Below, piece after piece: positions 1 through 7,421 of a DNA stretch of 64,000 nt. Below the pieces are notes generated by a model. The model saw only the letters and a program-made list of their open reading frames with translations, searched no databases and was not told the DNA's origin. This stretch comes from Methanomethylovorans sp041447285. GTDB taxonomy: Archaea > Halobacteriota > Methanosarcinia > Methanosarcinales > Methanosarcinaceae. The position numbers were made by a program, and so were the translations under genes. Numbering within the stretch: position 1 is the stretch's first letter; each line of letters opens with the position of its first letter. Location of the stretch: contig NZ_JBGMEB010000018.1 in NCBI RefSeq assembly GCF_041447285.1, forward strand, positions 1-64,000, in the 5' to 3' direction.

Positions 1-1
1 T

Positions 2-160
2 GAAGAAATTAAGGCAAAAAACTACTGGAATCAAGTAAAAGAGGTTAAAATCAAGTTATTGATACATAACCTTGACAGGCATGTCAAAGTTATATGTATT
101 GCTCAAATGAGGATTTCTACAAAGCCGTTAATTGAGTATCCCATTCAATTTCCCGTATAA
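2..160 (+). CDS. Possible 3' end of an ORF entering from the left
   Basis: A 53-codon open frame runs from the window edge to a TAA at 158-160. The residues are lysine- and hydrophobic-rich and I recognise no family. Its last 44 bases overlap the convergent CHASE4-like gene, so the end may be only a shadow. Without upstream sequence it cannot be confirmed. Confidence 0.2.
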   Translation, partial: EEIKAKNYWNQVKEVKIKLLIHNLDRHVKVICIAQMRISTKPLIEYPIQFPV

Positions 161-734
161 GATTGGGATCCATGTATCGTACAACAATAATTGTACCTGC
201 AACCGAATCGACATCTAAGCTTTTTGTTATGGGATTAGCCGCGATCAATGCAGGTCCTTCTGGTGTATTAATCATACCACTCATATAACTGAGATTTAGT
301 GGTTTAGAAAATAGTTTTTTATTGGAATCAATTGTTTGCAACAACCCAATTGATACATCTGTTTTTTCATAAGTATCATGATTAACACCGACAATATGAT
401 ACAATTGACCATTGATATCGTAAAAAAGCATTGCATCTATCTGAAGGTTAGCAATCGCATCAATATCAAGGTTATTGGTAACATAATATTCCGATTCTCC
501 AAGTAAGAAATAATATGTATCGTCCCACTGCCCCCAATCGCTTGCAATAATTGCAAGGTTTTTAGATTGTGTATTTATTGCTGCGGTTGCCCTTGCGACA
601 TTCTTTGTAACTTCCTCTTGCTCCAATTCGCCAAAACTATTGCCAACAATCTGGTCAGCAGTAACGAACAATAATAAAACCAGGCAAAAGAAAGTTATTC
701 CCAGAATAGTCAAAGTCTTATTACGGATTTTCAT
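117..734 (-). CDS. Short CHASE4-like membrane sensor fragment
   Basis: The product has one N-terminal transmembrane segment (about residues 7-27 from the chosen start) followed by an extracytoplasmic domain with the CHASE4-like pattern SDWGQWDDTYYFL. CHASE4 domains normally precede a second membrane helix and HAMP, PAS and kinase modules. Here the protein ends after about 205 residues with none of these. The frame could start at 767, but the Met at 734 sits directly before the charged residues that precede the membrane helix. The 116 bases downstream show no kinase continuation in any minus-strand frame. It is either a truncated receptor relic or a stand-alone sensor domain. It lies at the tail of the SipW/TasA-like module but is separated from it by 270 bases. 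Confidence 0.6.
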   Translation of the reverse strand: MKIRNKTLTILGITFFCLVLLLFVTADQIVGNSFGELEQEEVTKNVARATAAINTQSKNLAIIASDWGQWDDTYYFLLGESEYYVTNNLDIDAIANLQIDAMLFYDINGQLYHIVGVNHDTYEKTDVSIGLLQTIDSNKKLFSKPLNLSYMSGMINTPEGPALIAANPITKSLDVDSVAGTIIVVRYMDPNLIREIEWDTQLTAL

Positions 735-1005
735 AGGAACAACACGCATAGTAGACAGAAAGTACACATACTACCAACAGAGCAACTATTTATTGTGAAA
801 TAATGGATTTTTTTCAATCTGTTCCCCTTGCTTGATCAGATTAATATTATCGATAAATTACAATCTTATTGCAATATGTTCAGGCAGTGAATAAATATGA
901 ACTTTTTGGATGTAGTCTATATATATAATTTCTTAATTATCTAAGGCATTAAATATTATATACTAAAGATATCTGCGGAGTAAAATATCATCCACAATAA
1001 AAAAA

Positions 1006-2064
1006 CTACATCTCGGATTCATAGAAAGTATATATAACTCCATCATGGATAGTGAAATAAACGCCTTTTTTGTCATCATGGATAACTCTCATATCCATTT
1101 CCGAGGCTGTATCCACAAGCCCCTGAAGTGAGGTTAACTTAACCTCTATCAAGTCTTTGTGTTCAACAGGTATTTCTCCTTGGCTTATCCAGCTGTTAAA
1201 CTTTGCAAGGTCAGCTATTTTTTCCAGCTGAAGTATTTCAGATGGATCAACTGGTTCTCTTGACCTTAATTTCCTTAAAACAAATAAACAAGTAGCAGAG
1301 ACAATCAACAATAATAAAAGAATGGCAATTCTTGCTAAATGAGGCGAATCCCTTATAGTTTGTGTACTGTAAGTATCCACAGTATTATTTGATTCAAGCT
1401 TTTTAGCTACCTGGTAGTAAGAGTCTGTGGTTAGGAGAGGCACCCTGTACTCTAAAACCTCGTCTATATTCTTTCCGTTGATGCTACCTTCAAGATCAAC
1501 ATAAGTAATAATAGTCAAATTTGTTTCCTGGGTGTACTGCAAGTCATCCTTAACGGCTTGGACAACAGCATCTACCTGTGCTAAATTTATAGAAAAATTA
1601 TGTGATGCTATGTCACCGTTTGAAAGCCTCGCATCACCTGCGTTTACAACAGGAAATTCTTTCTGCCATAATATAGATTCCTGTATTTGCTCATAACTTT
1701 CTGCTGTTGCCAGAATAATGGTTTTTCTGCTTACACTTACATCAGCCGAATCGGACGCATCGATATCAAAAGTAAATCCCATATTTAAGATTGGAGACAC
1801 TGAGTAGAAATATGCAGGTTGATCAGGAGGAAGCACAGTGCCTACAGGATATAATGGATTAGAACCATTCACATAGGCTGTATAAGTATACACCCCTTTA
1901 GTGGAATATGAGGAGGTTACATATTCCTGTTCAACATAAGAAGGTATGAAAAGAGAATAAGCCATCAAAATAACTGATAACAGAATTACAATAGAAAGAA
2001 ACGTGTTTATGGGCTTATATTGTTCAATAATTATGTTCTGTAACTTAAGAAGTTCAACCTTCAA
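1006..2064 (-). CDS. DUF5305-type membrane protein
   Basis: The 352-residue protein has an N-terminal transmembrane helix (about 20-40), a long extracytoplasmic beta-rich region (about 45-245), a second helix (about 247-264) and a short cytoplasmic tail. The topology and motifs such as GVYTYTAYVNGSNPLYP match the archaeal DUF5305 family, often found beside SipW-type signal peptidases. The biochemical role is unknown. It lies 76 bases downstream of the signal peptidase gene on the same strand, so co-transcription is likely. I infer an accessory role in assembling or anchoring the cargo proteins upstream. Confidence 0.75.
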   Translation of the reverse strand: MKVELLKLQNIIIEQYKPINTFLSIVILLSVILMAYSLFIPSYVEQEYVTSSYSTKGVYTYTAYVNGSNPLYPVGTVLPPDQPAYFYSVSPILNMGFTFDIDASDSADVSVSRKTIILATAESYEQIQESILWQKEFPVVNAGDARLSNGDIASHNFSINLAQVDAVVQAVKDDLQYTQETNLTIITYVDLEGSINGKNIDEVLEYRVPLLTTDSYYQVAKKLESNNTVDTYSTQTIRDSPHLARIAILLLLLIVSATCLFVLRKLRSREPVDPSEILQLEKIADLAKFNSWISQGEIPVEHKDLIEVKLTSLQGLVDTASEMDMRVIHDDKKGVYFTIHDGVIYTFYESEM

Positions 2065-2140
2065 ACTTTTTCCTCCATCTCCAATATATACATAAGTTAC
2101 AGATAATGCATCTTATTGGTATTTATTAATACTGTTTGGT

Positions 2141-3160
2141 TCAGACAAAATGAAGATAACGCCTTAGTCGATACAACCTCTGCCTATAATTTTGTCTCTT
2201 CTTTTTGATTATTTTCCTATACCATATAGGTAAAGTTAGTAAGAGAATTAACGTTGTATATAAAATAAAGATAGAAATCATAGGCATCAAAGGATGTAAT
2301 TGAGAAAGGGAAATTATCCAGAAAACCGGTAGAATGTATGGCACATAGGAAACACTGGTTCTTGCTTCCTGTTTAAGATCCATAGTGGTGGAATTAGAGG
2401 GGGAGATAACACTATACCCTGGATAGAAAGGATTTTGTATGCCATTCTCGCTTGTCAGTACAAGCACAGATGATAGTTCGTTTGGATTATTTTTTGTATA
2501 TTCATTTGGCAGGGTGAACCAGCCATTAGCACCAAAATAAGGACTAAGCAACAGCAGGAATAATATGCAACATAAACATGTTATAGAGACTAGATACTTG
2601 CTCTGAACAGTGTAAGAGGTGCGTCTTGACAGTTTTCTTTTCCTTTTCTCTGCTTTGCGGGCCTTTACCGGATTGCTATACAGGACTATGTTCTTAATCT
2701 CGTCAAGTATGAGTATCGTGGCGGGCAAAAGTATAAGGAGAACAAAAAGTGTCTTGTTCTTTGAATTTTGAGGCAAGTATCCTGCATATGGAATTACAAA
2801 AACGATCTTACCTTTAACAGCATCTCCTGAAACAAAGAAAGGATCCAGATCCTCGTTAGCATCACCTTTTGTCTGAAAAACCAAAGGATCTTCGCTGATT
2901 ATGGAGATAATGCGATGTGTTACAAACACATCTTCCTCTGCAGTAGGTGGGTGGAAAGTTATCACATCTCCAATAACAAGATCATCTGGTGAGACCGATT
3001 GTGATATTACAATATCTCCTACTCGCATGAAAGGATGCATACTGCCACTGAGCACAATCAGGGGAAGTGCTGAACCATTGAAAATCGGCATAAGGAAGTG
3101 TAAGAGTATCAGCAAAAGGAAAAAAAACACAACAGCTGACAGCATTCCTTTGCTTTTCAT
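2141..3160 (-). CDS. Archaeal type I signal peptidase (SipW-like)
   Basis: Membrane serine protease predicted to remove signal peptides on the outer face of the membrane. The catalytic Ser40 lies in LSGSMHP just after the first helix. His82 (VTHRI) replaces the bacterial lysine, as in archaeal and ER SipW-type enzymes, and Asp100 lies in TKGDAN. Two further membrane helices follow at about 135-155 and 190-208, with a C-terminal helix near 290-310 and a basic tail. At 339 residues it is longer than minimal archaeal SPases; the extra part (about 210-275) is extracytoplasmic. It sits 71 bases after a SipW-type cargo gene, so it probably processes the three neighbouring proteins. Confidence 0.88.
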   Translation of the reverse strand: MKSKGMLSAVVFFFLLLILLHFLMPIFNGSALPLIVLSGSMHPFMRVGDIVISQSVSPDDLVIGDVITFHPPTAEEDVFVTHRIISIISEDPLVFQTKGDANEDLDPFFVSGDAVKGKIVFVIPYAGYLPQNSKNKTLFVLLILLPATILILDEIKNIVLYSNPVKARKAEKRKRKLSRRTSYTVQSKYLVSITCLCCILFLLLLSPYFGANGWFTLPNEYTKNNPNELSSVLVLTSENGIQNPFYPGYSVISPSNSTTMDLKQEARTSVSYVPYILPVFWIISLSQLHPLMPMISIFILYTTLILLLTLPIWYRKIIKKKRQNYRQRLYRLRRYLHFV

Positions 3161-3231
3161 GAAAATATATTAGCATCTGTACTATTTTAGGTATTCGGAG
3201 CACTATACACAAATTAGACTATCATTATAGT

Positions 3232-3732
3232 TTATGTATGTGTGGGAGCTGGTGCACCTTGCTGTATCAGGAGCACATCAAAAACAAAATTTGCTGCAGT
3301 GCCTTGACCTTCAGTTACATCTTTATCCATAGAATACACGATAGGTAGATCAATAGTTTCGCCAGCACCAAGAGTACCTATTTTTATGTACTCATCACCT
3401 AGTTCACGTTCATATCCATCAACTGGAGTCGTCGCTGTGAAATAGTTGATGCAATCTTTATTTTCAGAACTCATTTTAATATAAAGATCGCCTGTAACAG
3501 TCCCATCGTTCTTTATTGGTATTGAACCGGAGACTGATTGACCAGGAACTAGGTATGCATCACCACTATCAGTGATTGTTTTTGTTGTTTGCATCTCCAG
3601 TTTAAGAGTTCCAGCTGTAAGCGCGTTTGAACCGCTTGTTTCTATATCGCTGAAGTACGCCCACGTACCTGCACTTGCCATAGATGCGATTGAGAAAATG
3701 GTAAGTATACTCAAGAATATTTTCTTGTTCAT
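3232..3732 (-). CDS. TasA/CalY-like protein with SipW-type signal peptide
   Basis: The 166-residue protein begins with a basic and hydrophobic signal peptide (about 2-21) followed by SAGTWAYFSDIETS and NALTAGTL. This is the hallmark of SipW-dependent proteins such as TasA, camelysin and CalY. The remainder is a compact beta-rich domain with no C-terminal anchor. In Bacillus such proteins form extracellular fibres. Location immediately before the SipW-like peptidase supports processing by it. Function as a fibre or surface subunit is inferred. Confidence 0.82.
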   Translation of the reverse strand: MNKKIFLSILTIFSIASMASAGTWAYFSDIETSGSNALTAGTLKLEMQTTKTITDSGDAYLVPGQSVSGSIPIKNDGTVTGDLYIKMSSENKDCINYFTATTPVDGYERELGDEYIKIGTLGAGETIDLPIVYSMDKDVTEGQGTAANFVFDVLLIQQGAPAPTHT

Positions 3733-3968
3733 ACTAGCTAGTTATATATTATATTTTAATGGATATCAAGTTGTTGGAAGTAGTGTATAGACGACATATC
3801 TTGAAAAAGAGTTTTATATGTGCGTATATTTGATATTCTCACATACCGGAAGCTACAAAGAAAAATAAGTTGCTATAAATAATCCGACAAACATTGAAGA
3901 TACAGATACACTTGGAAATTAAAAAACTATAAAGATAATTCTCTAGGATTCATCAATATCTGTACCAT

Positions 3969-5024
3969 TTAGGTATCAGTAGAATTTCCAGTTGCTGGGC
4001 TATCAGTAGTATCAGTTGTGTTGTCAGAAGCTAGATTCTCCAGAGAATCAGAAGTATAATCAGCAGCTGGTTTATCTGTAGGGTCAGTGGTATTTCCACT
4101 CGTTAGATTATCTGTGGGGTCAGTGGTATTTCCATTAGTTGGATTATCAGTGGGGTCAGTGGTATTTCCACTCGTTGGATTATCTGTGGGATCAGTGGTA
4201 TTCCCACTTGCTGGATTATCTGTGGGATCAGTAGAATTTCCATTCGTTGGATTATCTGTGGGGTTGGTAGTATTTCCATTCGTTGGATTATCTGTAGGAT
4301 CAGTGGTATTTCCACTCGTTGGATTATCTGTGGGGTCAGTGGTATTTCCACTCGTTGGATTATCTGTGGGGTTGGTAGTATTTCCATTCGTTGGATTATC
4401 TGTAGGATCAGTGGTATTTCCACTCGTTGGATTATCTGTGGGGTCAGTGGTATTTCCACTCGTTGGATTATCTGTGGGGTTGGTAGTATTTCCATTCGTT
4501 GGATTATCCGTGGGATCAGTAGTGTTCCCACCCGCTGTAGTGTTTGTAGTCTCCGTTATGTTGCCTACAACTGTAGTATTTATGAAATCAGTAGTATTGC
4601 CAACGACTGTAATATTTAGGCTTGCAGTAGTGTTGTTAGCAGCTGTAATATTAGAAGTATCTGTAATATTGCCAACCACTGTGGTATTTATGAAATCCGT
4701 AGTATTACCTGCGACTGTAGTATTTGTATTCTCTATAGTATCATCGGCATCTGAATGATGAGAAGAACCTAAACTGCCCCCGCTACCTGCAGTCTTATAT
4801 GTAGATGTATTATTGGAAGACAGCATAGTGTCAATAGAAAATGAATTATCTGGAATGCTCATTGGAGCGAAGTATGGTTGCTGTTCCTTAGTATCCCATA
4901 CACCTGCTTGTAGCGTATTCGAGGAGGTGGATGTGGTATCCCCTAAATAAGAAAAAGTGCCTCCTATAGAGACAATGGTAATTAGCATGAGGCTCAACAG
5001 TATCAATTTTGCAGCTGTCCTCAT
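3969..5024 (-). CDS. Secreted Asn/Thr-rich 12-residue repeat protein
   Basis: The N-terminus (residues 1-43) is a SipW-type signal peptide with GGTFSYLGDTTS and NTLQAGVWD, related to the flanking TasA-like proteins. Residues 50-100 form a Ser-rich linker. Residues 101-321 are tandem 12-residue units. Early units follow NTTVVGNITDTS with two N-glycosylation sequons each. The last 13 follow GNTTDPTDNPTS with one, because the other Asn is followed by Pro. There is no C-terminal anchor. Composition suggests an extended, heavily glycosylated stalk or adhesin. SD-like GGTGAA precedes the ATG. Recent unit duplications are visible in the DNA. Confidence 0.8.
   Translation of the reverse strand: MRTAAKLILLSLMLITIVSIGGTFSYLGDTTSTSSNTLQAGVWDTKEQQPYFAPMSIPDNSFSIDTMLSSNNTSTYKTAGSGGSLGSSHHSDADDTIENTNTTVAGNTTDFINTTVVGNITDTSNITAANNTTASLNITVVGNTTDFINTTVVGNITETTNTTAGGNTTDPTDNPTNGNTTNPTDNPTSGNTTDPTDNPTSGNTTDPTDNPTNGNTTNPTDNPTSGNTTDPTDNPTSGNTTDPTDNPTNGNTTNPTDNPTNGNSTDPTDNPASGNTTDPTDNPTSGNTTDPTDNPTNGNTTDPTDNLTSGNTTDPTDKPAADYTSDSLENLASDNTTDTTDSPATGNSTDT
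4062..4724 (-). repeat. 36-bp coding tandem repeat with a 108-bp higher-order period
   Basis: About 18 units of 36 bases encode the 12-residue repeats. The 13 units from 4062 to 4529 are nearly identical. Within them a three-unit block (108 bases, alternating N/S and D/N at fixed positions) is itself repeated. The more diverged units at 4530-4724 show the same 108-base spacing. This indicates expansion by unequal exchange or slippage within the gene. Confidence 0.9.
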
Positions 5025-5269
5025 TGTGATTCACCTTTCATTAACCTTTCATTATCCTTTTGTAGGCTCCATACTAGTGCCTGATACCAGTATAAAATCA
5101 AAAATTTCAGTAAAAAACAATGAAGTTACAATCTGCAACACGATTATGAGTACTACATAAACTAAAAATATGTCACTAACTGTAATATTCATGTCTATTA
5201 ATGGAAATTAGAAGGATAAGAAAACTCCTATCCTTTTGTTTATCTTATTCTACTAAATAGATTCATACG

Positions 5270-5402
5270 TTATTGTCCTTGACCTTGACCTTGTCCTTGA
5301 CCTTGACCTTGACCTTGTCCTTGACCTTGACCTTGACCTTGTCCTTGACCTTGACCTTGACCTTGTCCTTGTCCTTGTCCTTGACCTTGACCTTGTCCTT
5401 GA
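5270..5402 (-). repeat. Hexanucleotide-type repeat encoding (Gln-Gly)n
   Basis: Two closely related hexamers (ttgacc and ttgtcc on the plus strand) alternate for about 130 bases and encode the Gln-Gly tail. Because the repeat is a multiple of six, copy-number changes would alter tail length without breaking the frame. Confidence 0.92.
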
Positions 5403-5869
5403 CTGCCTGTATTGAGTGTTGAAGGAGTTAGATCTTTCTCATCCTGTATAAGTATGAAATCAACTGTGAAGTGTGTTGTACTGGTCTGTAGAGCATTTGT
5501 TGTAGCTGGATCAAGTGTGCATTTAAATGTTAGTGTAGAACCATGACCCCCTCCTATAGTATCAACATAAATATAACTGTCAGTCAAGGCAGACTCACCA
5601 ATAACTGAGGAGTCAACAGTGAAATCTAAGTTATCATTAAGGGCACTAGAATCTGGAGTTATCTTTGCATAAAGTTTTCCCGGAACGTTTCCAGCGTTGC
5701 GTACAACTAGATGATCTGTGTAAGAATGTCCTGGAAGTATCATCCCTGCATTATCGAAGATTACTTCTGAGGTTATTTCCTGATTGATCTTAAGAGTTCC
5801 TGTTGTAAGAGTGTTTGAAGCAGTTGTTTTCTCATCACTAAAGTATGCCCATGTGCCTGCACTATACAT
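5270..5869 (-). CDS. TasA/CalY-like protein lacking a signal peptide, with poly-(Gln-Gly) tail
   Basis: The protein starts MYSAGTWAYFSDEKT, so it contains the mature start and the first conserved SipW-type motif but none of the roughly 20-residue hydrophobic leader seen in its paralogue at 3232-3732. An in-frame TAG lies six codons upstream, so no leader can be added. An SD-like GAGGT sits 11 bases before the ATG. Residues 12-150 are the TasA-like domain. Residues 157-199 are 21 Gln-Gly dipeptides plus a final Gln. Either the leader was deleted, leaving a non-secreted or dead gene, or export uses another route. The C-terminal tail is low-complexity and possibly aggregation-prone. Confidence 0.72.
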   Translation of the reverse strand: MYSAGTWAYFSDEKTTASNTLTTGTLKINQEITSEVIFDNAGMILPGHSYTDHLVVRNAGNVPGKLYAKITPDSSALNDNLDFTVDSSVIGESALTDSYIYVDTIGGGHGSTLTFKCTLDPATTNALQTSTTHFTVDFILIQDEKDLTPSTLNTGSQGQGQGQGQGQGQGQGQGQGQGQGQGQGQGQGQGQGQGQGQGQ

Positions 5870-5946
5870 ATCTAAATTATACCTCTAATTTTCACAGTTG
5901 TTTAGTAGTATAATATTAGTTGAGTATGTTAGTCGCCTATCACGCT

Positions 5947-6265
5947 AAAGGCACTGTTGTGGTATAGTTATTGGCGCATTAAACACAAAAAACCAGGAGA
6001 AATGATAGATTACCGGTATCAGAAGACAGGGTAATTTCTCGCACTCTAAATAGCTCATTAACAGAAGTAATGTTATATTATCTTTTAGTTGTTTAATGAT
6101 ATAACAATAGAAGACTAACATAATATTAGCGAACAGAACTAAATGTGAGATGATAATGTAGCAAGAGTCTATATTTAACCCATAAGTTTTGAGAAATGAG
6201 TGATTACCAATATCAATAGAACTAGTAATCCAATGTTTTCAATAACTCATTAACAAGGGTAATGG
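5947..6265. repeat. Diverged non-coding repeat blocks shared with 7165-7243
   Basis: This 400-base gap (5870-6266) has no convincing gene. It contains two related blocks. One (5951-5985) reads ggtatagttattg then cattaaaca and recurs at 7165-7200. The second motif, gagaaatg followed by gattaccaatatcaatag, occurs near 5997, at 6191-6223 and at 7211-7243. The motif ctcattaaca..gtaatg occurs at 6054-6072 and 6246-6265. The copies lie around the regulator and cargo genes, which suggests duplicated upstream or regulatory DNA, or remnants of a duplicated gene. Confidence 0.45.
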
Positions 6266-6266
6266 T

Positions 6267-6803
6267 TTATTTTTTCTTGTAATGTTTCATTCTATTCACA
6301 TGGACAATGGAAGCTCCAAGGAAGATCACATTGGTAAAAACCAGCCAGTAAATACTGTAGATCCACTTTACAAAATTAAAAGCTATGGAAATAGTGCCCA
6401 TAACTGCAACTATACTGAAACCCAGGTAAAAATGGCTCCAGGGGATATCCCCTTTTTTCACTGTTTCCAGATACAAAGTAACCCCTTCTGCGGCAGGAGT
6501 CAATTCTAATCTATCACTGTCTCTGTTATATGCAATTATACCCATGTTCTCCATTTTTGGTACATGGGTTTGCAACATAGAGACATATATGCTTTTGCGC
6601 ACGTTGCTCACAGGCTCATTGGAATTAGATTCAATCCTTGCTATGGTTTCTGATATATCACGGAGGCTTTTGGGTCCATCCTTGTGAAGGATTTCCAACA
6701 TCATCCTTCTACGTTCATTTTGCAGAACTGAAAAGATCTCGCTTTGGTTTATAGCTGGTTTCTGCTCTATCTCCAAAGGAGCTTCATTATCGTTATTAAC
6801 CAC
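6267..6803 (-). CDS. DUF7344-like winged-helix membrane regulator
   Basis: Residues about 20-110 form a winged-helix DNA-binding domain (IFSVLQNERRRMMLEIL, then SLRDISETIA, then a wing around IIAYNRDSDRLELT). Two C-terminal transmembrane helices follow (about 124-145 and 150-167). This matches the archaeal DUF7344 family, frequently encoded next to SipW/TasA-like genes in haloarchaea and methanogens. The start is a GTG with a strong GGAGGTG Shine-Dalgarno six bases upstream. I infer it is a membrane-tethered transcription regulator of the surface-protein module that follows on the same strand. Confidence 0.78.
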   Translation of the reverse strand: MVNNDNEAPLEIEQKPAINQSEIFSVLQNERRRMMLEILHKDGPKSLRDISETIARIESNSNEPVSNVRKSIYVSMLQTHVPKMENMGIIAYNRDSDRLELTPAAEGVTLYLETVKKGDIPWSHFYLGFSIVAVMGTISIAFNFVKWIYSIYWLVFTNVIFLGASIVHVNRMKHYKKK

Positions 6804-7421
6804 CTATACACCTCCAATTCGATTTTATTTGTAATTATTATAAAATAACTTACAGTATTTCAAGAGTTATTCCTGCAATTTATTTTCTATGTTTGATATA
6901 CTATATTTCTCAATAAAAATATTCCGGTATAGCTATATAAATTTATACACTAAACTAATATACAACATTATTTTTAATATGAAGCAAAATATCCAACTAA
7001 ATATAGCAAGACCATTAATAATCGAGCTTCAATGTAGAGTTTGATTATTAATTGACGTTATCATTATAGATGTCAACAATTAATCATTCACTTTATATTC
7101 CTTGACACTGTTAATGGATCTGTTGCTTCAATTAGTCTCATTTGCTTCTAGATTGGAGAAAGAAGTACTGTTAAGGTATAGTTATTGCTACATTAAACAG
7201 ATATTTTGAAGAGAAATGGGAAATTAACATTATCAATAGAACTGGAACTTCATACTTACAAAAGTATAAAAGAAGTGTATATTTAATAATTTCTTGAAAA
7301 GTGTAGTACTCATGAATTCTTAACAAGTATGGAAAGACATAAACGGAAAATGTTTTATCAAAAAAGACGTTTAGCCTTCCATTCAAATTCTCCTTTTTGT
7401 AAATTATGGGGCTGTCTTACG
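6804..7421. other. Divergent intergenic region with a repeat block
   Basis: About 600 AT-rich bases separate the minus-strand regulator from the plus-strand helicase. I see no gene. It holds the third copy of the non-coding repeat (7165-7243) described at 5947-6265, and must contain both promoters. Confidence 0.5.

Noticed and set aside
968..985. Partial match (atatctgcgga) to the IS1634-type end
   Set aside because: Only about 12 bases match and there is no partner end or transposase nearby; chance is likely.
4062..4724. Possible CRISPR array because of regular 36-base spacing
   Set aside because: Units are contiguous with no unique spacers and lie in frame in a coding gene.
4087..4758. 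Long plus-strand ORF of 223 codons opposite the repeat gene
   Set aside because: It is a by-product of the 36-base repeat, which has no stop in this antisense frame; the minus-strand frame has a signal peptide and meaningful composition.
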